Source: Sulfurimonas sp. (GTDB lineage: Bacteria; Campylobacterota; Campylobacteria; Campylobacterales; Sulfurimonadaceae). Taken from it: a stretch of 49,495 nucleotides of DNA. Under the pieces are notes generated by a model, which was not told where the DNA came from, searched no databases, and saw only the letters and a list, made by a program, of their open reading frames with translations. Shown here piece after piece: positions 8,257 to 16,012 of the stretch. Every line of letters begins with the position of its first letter. The first letter of the stretch is position 1. Location: assembly GCA_027063505.1 (NCBI GenBank), contig JAMORO010000004.1, forward strand, positions 1 through 49,495, read 5' to 3'. A program made the translations under genes and the position numbers.

Positions 8257-8779
8257 AAAAGTAGTAAAGATTCATCATATTTTTAGCTCACCTTCACATA
8301 ACTACTTTACAAGAGAGAAGTTTGATGTTGGAAGTGCTCCTACTCTAGAGCATAGCTCTATAGCTCTTGAAGAAGGGAGAGGGATAAGAGATGATAGATT
8401 TGAGTTCTCAAAATACCCTCTTACTCTTCTCTCTTTAGAGGTGGCAAGAGAGGTCTGTAGGGAGTTAGAACTTCCCTTAGAGTTACAGTTATTTCGTAGA
8501 AATATCATCATAAGTGGGGTACATCTTAACTCCCTTATCGGAGAGGAGTTCGTTTTAGGTGGGGTAAAGTTTAGAGGATTAGCTCACTGTGCACCCTGTC
8601 CATGGATGAATGCTGTGATGAAAAAAGGTGCTTACACTTTGATGCGAGGTCGTGGTGGTTTGAGAGTTGAGGTCCTAAGTAGAGGAACTTTAGTGTGTGA
8701 AGAGACCTGCATAGAGAGTAGTAAAGAGCTTACTATATCTCCCCTTCAGGCACTTAAAAAAGCAGTTATTCCTAGTTAG
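8249..8779 (+). CDS. MOSC-domain protein
   Basis: The start is uncertain: TTG 8249 (8 bp overlap with the kinase gene) gives 176 residues, while GTG 8231 or TTG 8219 would add 6 to 10. The central motif FRRNIIISGVHLNSLIGEEF followed by a Cys pair in HCAPCPWMN is characteristic of MOSC (molybdenum cofactor sulfurase C-terminal) domains, with the conserved Cys expected to handle sulfur or the cofactor. The protein is a stand-alone MOSC of usual size. Its biochemical role is unknown, and its place after the kinases may be incidental. Confidence 0.75.
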   Translation: MHRKVVKIHHIFSSPSHNYFTREKFDVGSAPTLEHSSIALEEGRGIRDDRFEFSKYPLTLLSLEVAREVCRELELPLELQLFRRNIIISGVHLNSLIGEEFVLGGVKFRGLAHCAPCPWMNAVMKKGAYTLMRGRGGLRVEVLSRGTLVCEETCIESSKELTISPLQALKKAVIPS

Positions 8780-8897
8780 AAATTTTCTGCTGCTCTTGTT
8801 CTCTTAATGTTTGAGCAATAGCTCGAGTATCTTGAAGCTTCTCTATAATCTCATCAAAAAGTTCAAAAAATATCTCATCTAGATTGTAGTGCCCTTT
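8772..8897 (-). pseudogene. In-frame tail beyond the stop of the 8898-9290 gene
   Basis: Directly after TAA 8898-8900 the same frame stays open for 41 codons to TAG at 8772-8774. It reads as a plausible amphipathic helix (NLDEIFFELFDEIIEKLQD, then TRAIAQTLREQEQQKISN). There is no ATG, GTG or TTG in this frame to start it separately. It could be a former C-terminal extension cut off by a nonsense mutation, the end of a lost neighbouring gene, or a readthrough product. Its end overlaps the stop of the MOSC gene. Confidence 0.4.
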
Positions 8898-9290
8898 TTA
8901 GCTTTTTTTGATAGAGTAAATCCATCCTACAAGAGTCTCTTGTAGTTGAGGGTTTGGAGCTTCTAAAGTATCTATGGAAAAAGAGTCTTCAAGCTCTGTT
9001 ATCCCAATACTTCTTGGTCTAACTGCTAAAATTTTTGGATTTGGAATCTGTTTTCCAAAACAGAAAATAAGATTTTTTGCATCTTTTATCTCTTCATTAA
9101 TTACACCCTCTTTAAGTGAAGTTGTATGTGAAAAGTGATCAAATACTGTAATGAAAGTAGCGACAGGGTTTTCTACGATAAGAGACTTTAGATGTTCTAT
9201 AATCTCATCTATGTTTTTAAATGCTGTTTCATCTTTTTTTATAATTAACGAATGAACTGGATATTTATCCATAAAGTTTGTTTTTTCCAA
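8898..9290 (-). CDS. Conserved hypothetical protein
   Basis: The 130-residue protein has no signal peptide or membrane helix. It has an alpha/beta look with an N-terminal KYPVHSLIIKK strand, a DEIIEHLKS helix, the segment FITVFDHFSHT and a strand-rich centre (NLIFCFGKQIPNP, VRPRSIGITEL). I do not recognise a named family with certainty, although proteins of this style seem widespread in Campylobacterota. It ends in TAA at 8898-8900, and the same frame stays open and protein-like beyond this stop (see next feature). It stands alone, convergent to the MOSC gene. Confidence 0.65.
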   Translation of the reverse strand: MEKTNFMDKYPVHSLIIKKDETAFKNIDEIIEHLKSLIVENPVATFITVFDHFSHTTSLKEGVINEEIKDAKNLIFCFGKQIPNPKILAVRPRSIGITELEDSFSIDTLEAPNPQLQETLVGWIYSIKKS

Positions 9291-9358
9291 GATATAAGGC
9301 TCCTAATAGTTTTCATAATTATAGCTAATCATATTGATAAGAAAATAAAATGCACTAT

Positions 9359-10276
9359 TTAAAAATACTTTTGTGCTTTTTTTATAAGTGAAGAGATGGG
9401 CGCACTTTTAAGCTCATTTAAATCAACCCAAACTATATCTTCTAAAAACTCCTCTGCTCTGTAGAGATTTACAGTAATCCGATACTTAGTGTAAGAGTGT
9501 TTAAAACTTCCAATAAAGTTCTCCTCTAAAGGTTCAACACGAGGGAGTACTAACATATCTTTATACATTTTTTCAGTAGAGTAGTGAAGTGCGACTCTGT
9601 TCTCCTTCACACAAACGCCATAGAAGAGTTCAAGTGATTCATAGATAGTTTTTTTTGTCTGTGTATAGAGCTCAGGTTCCTCTTTACCTAAACAGTGCTT
9701 TTGAAATGGGCACTCTTGGCACTTTGGATTTTTAGGAAGACATACCATAGAACCCAAATCCATAAGAGCAAGGTTATGTGCTCGTGGAAACTCTACATTT
9801 AAAATCTCTGTTGCCTTACTCCAGAGAGTCGTATCTTTGGGTGATATAAGTGCAAAGTAGCGTTTAAGTACTCTTGCGATGTTTGTATCGACCACTGGAA
9901 CTGCTTGGGAGTAACCAAAACTACAGATAGCACTTGCCGTATAGCGACCAATGCCAGGGAGCTTTAAGAGCTCTTTCTCATCTTGACTAAGAGTAAGCGG
10001 TGAGAGTTTTGCTGTTTTGTGTAGGTTTCTTGCACGTGAGTAGTAGCCAAGTCCACTCCAAGCAGCTAAGACATCATCTTGTGGTGCATCTGCAAGTGCT
10101 TGAAGTGTTGGAAATTTGGATAAAAATTGAGGATAGTACTCCTCCATCACACGGTTGACCTGTGTCTGTTGGAGCATTATCTCACTGAGATAGACATGGT
10201 AAATATCATCTGTATTTCTCCATGGAAGAGAGTGACGTCCATGTTGTTTGTACCACTCTAATAATTTCTTTTTCAT
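9359..10276 (-). CDS. mutY: A/G-specific adenine DNA glycosylase
   Basis: The 305-residue enzyme removes adenine mispaired with 8-oxoguanine. The catalytic Glu32 lies in SEIMLQQTQV, the helix-hairpin-helix in LPGIGRYTASA (106-116), and the catalytic Asp130 in VPVVDTNIARVL. The four iron-sulfur cysteines are C179, C186, C189 and C195 with the canonical 6-2-5 spacing. A shorter NUDIX-like C-terminal domain (about 215-305) recognises 8-oxoG. It is a little shorter than E. coli MutY (350). It follows the rnhA-like gene by 24 bp on the same strand. Confidence 0.93.
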   Translation of the reverse strand: MKKKLLEWYKQHGRHSLPWRNTDDIYHVYLSEIMLQQTQVNRVMEEYYPQFLSKFPTLQALADAPQDDVLAAWSGLGYYSRARNLHKTAKLSPLTLSQDEKELLKLPGIGRYTASAICSFGYSQAVPVVDTNIARVLKRYFALISPKDTTLWSKATEILNVEFPRAHNLALMDLGSMVCLPKNPKCQECPFQKHCLGKEEPELYTQTKKTIYESLELFYGVCVKENRVALHYSTEKMYKDMLVLPRVEPLEENFIGSFKHSYTKYRITVNLYRAEEFLEDIVWVDLNELKSAPISSLIKKAQKYF

Positions 10277-10300
10277 ATCTAATTATTCATTTTTGGTATT

Positions 10301-11116
10301 TTAGCCTGCTCTCATTTTGAGTAGAGTGGGGATATCTATAGGTTTATTATATTTGACAAACTCTCGACACTGCTCTTGAATGGTATACATAGTCATTCTA
10401 TCTGCTAGCTCATTACCCTCAAAACCAGCATGTGCTTTTATATGTGTGAGGGGAACATCTCTTTTGATAGTGTTGTAAAGTGCATAGCAGAGTTTGATGA
10501 TCTCTAAGTTTTTTATCTCACCACCTTTTTTTGTCCACCCCTTTTTCTCCCATGAGATAGCCCATGTTTTGATACAGTTTATGGAGTACATCGAGTCACA
10601 TTTTATCTCTACACTATTTCCAGAATCAAGCTCTTTCTTTGCAAGGAGAAGGGATTCATAGAGCGCTCCTAGTTCTGCTGTGTTATTTGTTCCCATCTCT
10701 TCATAACGACCATACCAGAGTTCTGAGACCTTGTCATTACGATAGAGTGCTACACCTGAGCCTGCTTTTCCCGGGTTTGGAGTACACCCTCCATCACAGT
10801 AGATAGTAACATCTCCCTCGACTGCCGTTTGGCTGGTAGTTGTCTCTGCTTGTTCTTGAGGTTCATTGAGCTCTTTTCTAAATTTTTGCAACGCTTTATA
10901 GTTTTTAATGATAGTCTCACGAGCTTTTTTAGTAGTAATGTTTGTAAGTAAAACAAAAAGTTCTGCTCTTGCATCAGAGAGCTCCTTACCAAGAGAGAGT
11001 TCTCGAAACTGAGACTTCATCTCCTCTTTTATGTCAAGTAAAACAAGTTGCTGCTCATTTATCTCTCCATCTTTGTTAAGCCCCAAATCAAGTAATGCTT
11101 CTGTTACTATCTGCAT
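10301..11116 (-). CDS. rnhA: Ribonuclease HI with N-terminal helical extension
   Basis: The 271-residue protein has a complete RNase HI domain from about 102 to 250. Active-site residues are Asp108 (YCDGGC), Glu148 (NNTAELGAL), Asp174 (KCDSMYSI) and Asp239 (NELADRM), with the basic handle SWEKKGWTKKGGE present. It degrades RNA in RNA:DNA hybrids. The first 100 residues are an extra helical, charged domain that does not look like the Caulimovirus-type hybrid-binding domain. It touches the downstream end of the lipoprotein gene without a gap and lies 24 bp before mutY, forming a three-gene run. Confidence 0.9.
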   Translation of the reverse strand: MQIVTEALLDLGLNKDGEINEQQLVLLDIKEEMKSQFRELSLGKELSDARAELFVLLTNITTKKARETIIKNYKALQKFRKELNEPQEQAETTTSQTAVEGDVTIYCDGGCTPNPGKAGSGVALYRNDKVSELWYGRYEEMGTNNTAELGALYESLLLAKKELDSGNSVEIKCDSMYSINCIKTWAISWEKKGWTKKGGEIKNLEIIKLCYALYNTIKRDVPLTHIKAHAGFEGNELADRMTMYTIQEQCREFVKYNKPIDIPTLLKMRAG

Positions 11117-11821
11117 CTACTTCTCTTTCTCTTGTATCTCTTGCGTGACATCTATTATCTCATCATCTGTATCTTGAGTGTTTTTACTCTCTGTAGACTC
11201 TAGCTGTTTTTGGTAGCTGCCATTGGCTTCACCTGTAAAAGCACTGATGAGTTGACTCTCTTGTGTTTTATCGAGATGACCACTACTAATGGCATCAAGC
11301 ATCTTTTCAGCTATTTTTACACGAGCCTCATTCTCTTTTGCTTTGAGGTATTTCTCTAAGTTGTCATTATAAGCTCGGAGTTTATCTTCGCGTTTTTTCT
11401 TGAAGTAGTAAAAGCCAAAGTAGCTTAAAAGTGCTACTATAATAGTCATACTGAGTATAAGATAGCGTTTTAGTTCAAGGGAGTCTTTTTGCTCCTGTTC
11501 TCTGAGTTTTTGATCAAAGGCTGCTTGGACTTTTTGCTGCTCTAGTAATACTTTCTGTTTTTGAAGTTCTGCTTCGATGCGGATTTTTTCTATGACCTTC
11601 GCTTTTTCTATCTCTGCAAGCTCTTTTTTTGAGGCGAGAAGTGCTAACTCTTTTTGCGTCTCAAGATCAAGTTTTTTGAGTTGAATCTCTTTTGTCTCTG
11701 AAACTTTTTTCTCAAAAAGTGCTTTTTGTGCTACTCTTTTCTCCTCTTTTGCTGCATCGGATTGGATCATATCACAACCTGTAAAGAGCAGGAGTAGAAG
11801 TGTAAAATAGATAAATTTCAT
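11117..11821 (-). CDS. Predicted lipoprotein with long coiled coil and internal membrane helix
   Basis: The 234-residue protein begins with a lipoprotein signal and lipobox LFTGC (Cys16). Residues 20-118 form a highly charged Lys/Glu coiled coil. A second hydrophobic helix lies at about 120-140, followed by KKKRED and a polar C-terminal region of about 90 residues with an acidic tail. By the positive-inside rule the C-terminal part would be in the cytoplasm and the coiled coil in the periplasm, anchored at both ends. The family is not recognised. It precedes rnhA and mutY in one run, without an obvious functional link. Confidence 0.7.
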   Translation of the reverse strand: MKFIYFTLLLLLFTGCDMIQSDAAKEEKRVAQKALFEKKVSETKEIQLKKLDLETQKELALLASKKELAEIEKAKVIEKIRIEAELQKQKVLLEQQKVQAAFDQKLREQEQKDSLELKRYLILSMTIIVALLSYFGFYYFKKKREDKLRAYNDNLEKYLKAKENEARVKIAEKMLDAISSGHLDKTQESQLISAFTGEANGSYQKQLESTESKNTQDTDDEIIDVTQEIQEKEK

Positions 11822-11870
11822 AGTTATATACCTTGCATATTATTTATAGGAAATTATATCATACTAAACT

Positions 11871-12062
11871 CTAACAGATGGTTTCTCTCTCTTTTTTAGT
11901 GAGTTTAGCAACGACAAGTGCATAGGACTCATCTATCATATCTTTGAGTATCTCATCATTTAAAATGATGGTGCTGCAGTACTTTTTATTCATATAGTAA
12001 GAGGAGGGGATAAGACACTGATAAATCTCTCTATAGCCAAGGGCATTCTAAGTAGCATGTAA
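11871..12062 (-). pseudogene. C-terminal remnant of a YjbR/MmcQ-type protein
   Basis: From about 12044 down to TAG at 11871-11873 the minus strand reads 57 codons of protein-like sequence: ALGYREIYQCL, SSYYMNKKYCSTIIL, MIDESYALVVAKLTKKER. This matches the C-terminal half of the YjbR/MmcQ DNA-binding-like family, with its hallmark MNKxxW(here Y)xxI motif and the final SYxLV helix. An in-frame TAG at 12048-12050 and the absence of a start make it a broken gene. The Trp to Tyr change fits decay. A full-length YjbR protein is about 115-120 residues. Confidence 0.6.
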
Positions 12063-12078
12063 TTTTTTGTGAAGTACT

Positions 12079-12111
12079 CCAAAGTAGTTGTTTTAGGGAT
12101 GGCTACTTTGG
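12079..12111. repeat. Inverted repeat, 9 bp arms
   Basis: CCAAAGTAG at 12079-12087 and CTACTTTGG at 12103-12111 are exact complements separated by 15 bases. The hairpin lies just downstream of the YceI-like gene (minus strand), before the YjbR remnant. It has no clean U tract, so it is a possible but weak terminator for that gene. Confidence 0.4.
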
Positions 12112-12123
12112 GTTATGTGTTAC

Positions 12124-12702
12124 TTATTTACAAGTCGCTGTTGTAAAAGGCATCTCAAACGCTATAGAGATGTCATTCCAGCCTTTATTTTTATGCCCTG
12201 ATACATTTTTGTTAAGTGTTCTAAGGGCTGGTACAAGGTCAAAGTCTAGAGCATCTATAACACCATTTGCAATGATTTTAGAGTTTTTTATAGTGTAACT
12301 CATAGGAATATTTTGTGTTCTCTTATTGAGTGTTATGGCTACTGTGAGTTGTTTCTCATCTGCTGAAACTATCTTTGCATTTATCTCTTTTGCACTTAAG
12401 TTAGCTACAAAATACTCAGCGATATTACTGTTTTTTGTAGGGTTATGAGCATCAAGATTAGCAAGTGAGAGCTTCACTGTTGCACCTTGGAGCATAACAG
12501 CAGTAGATGTTGCATCTTCTGTCTCTTGTGCAAAAGAGGAGCTTGAGAAGTTCCCACCTACACCTATCTTTGCCATAGTTTTATAAGAGACCCATTTGAC
12601 ATCTATGCTTTTAGCATGAAAACACTCCTTTGCTTGAAGTGCTGAGCTAAAGAGTCCAAAACCCATAAGGGCAAGAGTAGCAGAGAGTATGATTTTTTTC
12701 AT
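12124..12702 (-). CDS. Exported YceI-like lipid-binding protein
   Basis: The 192-residue protein has a clear signal peptide (about 1-24, ending LQA). The start of the mature part, VKWVSYKTMAKIGVGGNF, matches the first strands of the YceI lipocalin-like barrel. The end, NDISIAFEMPFTTATC, is compatible with its closing strand. YceI proteins bind polyisoprenoid lipids in the periplasm, but the exact ligand here is unknown. Two Cys (near 27 and 191) may bridge the N- and C-termini. It stands alone, with 110 bp upstream in which I see no gene. Confidence 0.72.
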   Translation of the reverse strand: MKKIILSATLALMGFGLFSSALQAKECFHAKSIDVKWVSYKTMAKIGVGGNFSSSSFAQETEDATSTAVMLQGATVKLSLANLDAHNPTKNSNIAEYFVANLSAKEINAKIVSADEKQLTVAITLNKRTQNIPMSYTIKNSKIIANGVIDALDFDLVPALRTLNKNVSGHKNKGWNDISIAFEMPFTTATCK

Positions 12703-12816
12703 AATAATTCCTAGTAGTTAAAATTGGTAAAGATTATAGCTTGTTTTTATAAAGTTGCTGTAAAGTTTTTAAGTTACCTTTTTTAAAGATATTATAGTTA
12801 ATGGAAATAAGGCTTA

Positions 12817-13290
12817 CTATAAAGCAGTGACCTGATATTTAAAGTTAAGTAGATCGTAGTAATCTTTATGTTTTATGATTTTTCCTGCACTATTAATGGT
12901 CGTTGTGCTTACTCCTTTAATCTCAAACTTTTTGTTTTTGATTGTAACACCATCAAACTCACCGCTAAATGTACCACCATATACCCATTCGTAGATTATA
13001 GTATTTCCAGAGATAAAAACATCACCACTCTTTACCCAGTACATATCTGGAACACTTCCTAAAAATGCATCTGTGATAGCCTTTGAGACCTTTTTCTTTC
13101 CTCTTGTAGTAGCATCATAAGTAAGGTCATACCAGATGACATCCTCTGCATAAAAAGCCTCTATCTTTGTAAGACTGTGTTCATTCCATGCTGCCATGTA
13201 GTTATTTAAAACTTCACTCACTTTTATCTGAGTGGCATGAAGGTTGACTAGTAATCCTAGACCTACTATGGTTAAGAAAAGTTTTTTCAT
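12817..13290 (-). CDS. Exported SnoaL/NTF2-like fold protein
   Basis: The 157-residue protein has a signal peptide (about 1-19, ending LHA) and one NTF2-like alpha+beta cone: helix VSEVLNNYMAAWNEHSLTKI, then AFYAEDVIWYDLTYDATTRGKKKV and the strand set IYEWVYGGTFSGEFDG. The order fits SnoaL-like polyketide cyclase/ester hydrolase relatives. No catalytic residues can be assigned. It lies upstream of the YceI-like gene and downstream of the AraC regulator gene, with a good GGAG site before the ATG. Confidence 0.7.
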   Translation of the reverse strand: MKKLFLTIVGLGLLVNLHATQIKVSEVLNNYMAAWNEHSLTKIEAFYAEDVIWYDLTYDATTRGKKKVSKAITDAFLGSVPDMYWVKSGDVFISGNTIIYEWVYGGTFSGEFDGVTIKNKKFEIKGVSTTTINSAGKIIKHKDYYDLLNFKYQVTAL

Positions 13291-13374
13291 TGTGTAACTC
13301 CTTTAGTTAATAAAGGAGTATGATAGAGTGTTTTTGGGATGATTTCTACTTATAAAAAAGCAAAAGTAGTGATT

Positions 13375-14232
13375 TTAAGTCATTGTATGCTGTTTTGGAG
13401 TTTTATGGAAGATCTCTTTATATGCTTTTATGAAGTTTGAAGTGTTGGCATATCCATACTCTGCTGCACACTCACTTACATTCATTCCATCTTTAAGATC
13501 TCTATTAGCCATATGCATATTCTGCTCTATAAGCCATTTTTTTGGAGAGGAGCCTGTCTCCTTTTTAAACCTACGAGTAAAGGTTGAAAGGGAGTATCCA
13601 CTCAACATAGCCCACTCATCTACTGTGAGTTTTTTATCGTAATGTTTGAGCATATATGTTTTGATGTCAGTCTCTTTTTTCTGGAGTTCATGGGCTTGAA
13701 GAAGCGAAATAAAGTTCTCATTTACTTCAGCTACGAGATGGAGTAACTCAAAGAGCTTTATTTTAAGAAGTGCTTCATCCGTTCTGTTTTTGTAGTGAGT
13801 ATCTGCTAAAGTATCTATGTAGTTAGAGATGTTTTGTGAAAGATTGAGTTTTGTTATAGTACTTTTTGTAGTGAGCTTCTCTGTTTTAAGTGACTGTAGA
13901 AACTCATTTGTGAGGGTATGGTCAAAGAAAAAGAGATGTACGTCCATCTGTTTATCAGTATTTATATAGTCAGAGATTAGGTATCTATCTCTTGGCATAA
14001 AGAGCATCTCTCCCTCATTGAGTATAAACTCTTCATAGTCGTAGGTCTGTAGTTTTACTCTGCCTGATTTTATATATACTAAAGTGTGAGAGAGAATAAC
14101 TTTTTCCATATCTAGCATATCTGTAGAGAGTTTTTTATGTAAGATAGCATTATTTTTACAGCTAAGTATAGGTCTCACCACATTAAGGTCATACATCGCT
14201 TGTGGTAAAGTATAAAACTCTTTTTTCCCCAT
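13375..14232 (-). CDS. AraC-family transcriptional regulator
   Basis: The 285-residue protein has an N-terminal cupin-like sensing domain (about 1-160, with TYDYEEFILNEGEMLFMPRDRY) and a C-terminal double helix-turn-helix (about 187-285): LTVDEWAMLSGYSLSTFTRRFKK, then ANTSNFIKAYKEIFHKTPKQH. The second helix-turn-helix carries the usual family signature. Its start overlaps the end of the ABC exporter gene by one base, so it is the last gene of that operon. It may regulate the exporter or the exported proteins beyond it, but the effector is unknown. Confidence 0.85.
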   Translation of the reverse strand: MGKKEFYTLPQAMYDLNVVRPILSCKNNAILHKKLSTDMLDMEKVILSHTLVYIKSGRVKLQTYDYEEFILNEGEMLFMPRDRYLISDYINTDKQMDVHLFFFDHTLTNEFLQSLKTEKLTTKSTITKLNLSQNISNYIDTLADTHYKNRTDEALLKIKLFELLHLVAEVNENFISLLQAHELQKKETDIKTYMLKHYDKKLTVDEWAMLSGYSLSTFTRRFKKETGSSPKKWLIEQNMHMANRDLKDGMNVSECAAEYGYANTSNFIKAYKEIFHKTPKQHTMT

Positions 14233-15998
14233 TATAGAAGTTGCTCTTTTACAAACTCTCTGTAGTGTCCCTCTTCATCTTCTAGTGCTTCATGTGTACC
14301 ACTTTGAACTATGTGACCCTCCTCTAAAACATAAATAGTGTCTGCATTTTTGACGGTACTTAAGCGGTGAGCGATGGTAATGACTGTTTTATCTTGGAGA
14401 AACTTCTCTAGAGCAATCTGGAGTTTTGCTTCTGTGTGAACATCAAGGGCAGAGGTAGACTCATCGAAGATGATAACACTAGGCTTGGCAATAATCATTC
14501 GAGCGATACTTAAACGCTGTCTCTGTCCTCCAGAGAGCCTTATACCGTGATGTCCCACGACTGTCTCAAGACCCTCTTGCATAGCGTTTAGCATCTCACT
14601 GAGTTGTGCAGTAGCAAGTGCCTCTTCTATCTCACTATCGCTAATGCTCTCATCTCCCATAGTGATGTTAAAACGGAGTGTCGCATTAAAGAGTATGGGC
14701 ATCTGTAAAACGAGAAATATTCTCTCTCTAAGGGAGGTTTTATCGAGTTTTTCGATCTCTATGTTGTTGTACTTTAAAACGCCACTCTCTTTGGCATAAA
14801 AACCTGAGATAATCTGTGCAAGAGTAGTTTTTCCACTCCCACTTGCCCCAATAAGAGCTATCTTACAGCCCGCTTGAATGGTGAGTGAGATATCTTTTAA
14901 GATTTTTTTCTTTGGAGTGTAGCCAAAGTCTAAATGCTCAAGTGAGATGTCAACACTTTTTTCTTTGAGCAGTTCACTGCCACTCGCTTCTGTTTTTAGA
15001 GAGAGTACCTTGTTTATGCGCTCAAGTGCAGCTGTTGCACTTGCATAAGAGTACTGCATAGAGAGCAGATCTTGAACAGGTGTCATAATGAACCAGATGT
15101 ATCCAAACATAGCAAACATCATCCCAATGCTCAGATCACTATAGGCTACAAGAAGTAGTCCACTTGCACGAAGTACTTCAAACATCACGAGAAAGATGGT
15201 GTAAGAGAGTCTCTCATAAGCGACATTTTTATAGCTATACTCGTTTGAAGTAGTCTCTATATTTTTCGCATGAGAGATAGCACGTGAAAAGAAAAATCGC
15301 TCTTGATTAGATGCTTTTATCTGCCCAAAAAGCTCTAAGGTCTCGCCAACATCCTCTTGAAACTCAGCTATGGCACTGTTCTCATCTTTTTTAAGTCCAC
15401 CAACGATGCGAGTCATCTTTTTACTTAAAAGCATGATAACAGGCTGTATAACTAAGATAAGAATCCCTAAAATAGGATCAATAGCAATCATAACAACAGC
15501 GATAGCGATAAGGGTCAAAACAGAAGCAACAAACTTACTAACACCGGTAATGATGAAAGCATCAAGAGTGTTGACATCTGTGACTAGATTTGAAGTGATG
15601 GCACCACTCCCTAATATCTCATACTCATTCATAGAGGCGATTTGGAGATGTTCTAAGAGTCGTTTACGTATCATAAAAGTGACATATTTTGAGATGCGAG
15701 TGAAGATTTTTGTTAAAATAACTGTAAAAAAGTAGTAGGTAAAACGTAAGAGTATTACCGCAAGTGTTACGATGAAGATGTAGCCAAAAGCTGAAGTTTC
15801 ACCAAGTGTTGCATCTATAGTACTAACAATAGCCCCTGGTTTATCTAATAGCACTTCATCAACCATTACAGGAAGCATAAGGGGAATAGGAACACTTACT
15901 AAGATAGCCATAAGTGTGACAATCTGACCTAAAATAAGAGAAGGCCTTTTCTCTAAAATAAGGTTAAAAAGAGTTTTGAGTGTAATCTTGTTTTGCAT
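14232..15998 (-). CDS. MsbA-type ABC exporter, fused permease and ATPase
   Basis: The 588-residue protein is a half-transporter. Six membrane helices fill about 20-320, and the ATPase domain about 350-588 has Walker A GASGSGKT (384-391), signature LSGGQ (488-492), Walker B VIIFDE (508-513) and the switch His in TIAHRLS. It works as a homodimer. The substrate is unknown; lipids, peptides or drugs are all possible. It is flanked by a metallophosphoesterase gene 14 bp upstream and the AraC gene downstream, in one operon. Confidence 0.88.
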   Translation of the reverse strand: MQNKITLKTLFNLILEKRPSLILGQIVTLMAILVSVPIPLMLPVMVDEVLLDKPGAIVSTIDATLGETSAFGYIFIVTLAVILLRFTYYFFTVILTKIFTRISKYVTFMIRKRLLEHLQIASMNEYEILGSGAITSNLVTDVNTLDAFIITGVSKFVASVLTLIAIAVVMIAIDPILGILILVIQPVIMLLSKKMTRIVGGLKKDENSAIAEFQEDVGETLELFGQIKASNQERFFFSRAISHAKNIETTSNEYSYKNVAYERLSYTIFLVMFEVLRASGLLLVAYSDLSIGMMFAMFGYIWFIMTPVQDLLSMQYSYASATAALERINKVLSLKTEASGSELLKEKSVDISLEHLDFGYTPKKKILKDISLTIQAGCKIALIGASGSGKTTLAQIISGFYAKESGVLKYNNIEIEKLDKTSLRERIFLVLQMPILFNATLRFNITMGDESISDSEIEEALATAQLSEMLNAMQEGLETVVGHHGIRLSGGQRQRLSIARMIIAKPSVIIFDESTSALDVHTEAKLQIALEKFLQDKTVITIAHRLSTVKNADTIYVLEEGHIVQSGTHEALEDEEGHYREFVKEQLL

Positions 15999-16012
15999 AG
16001 AGGAAGTATAGC

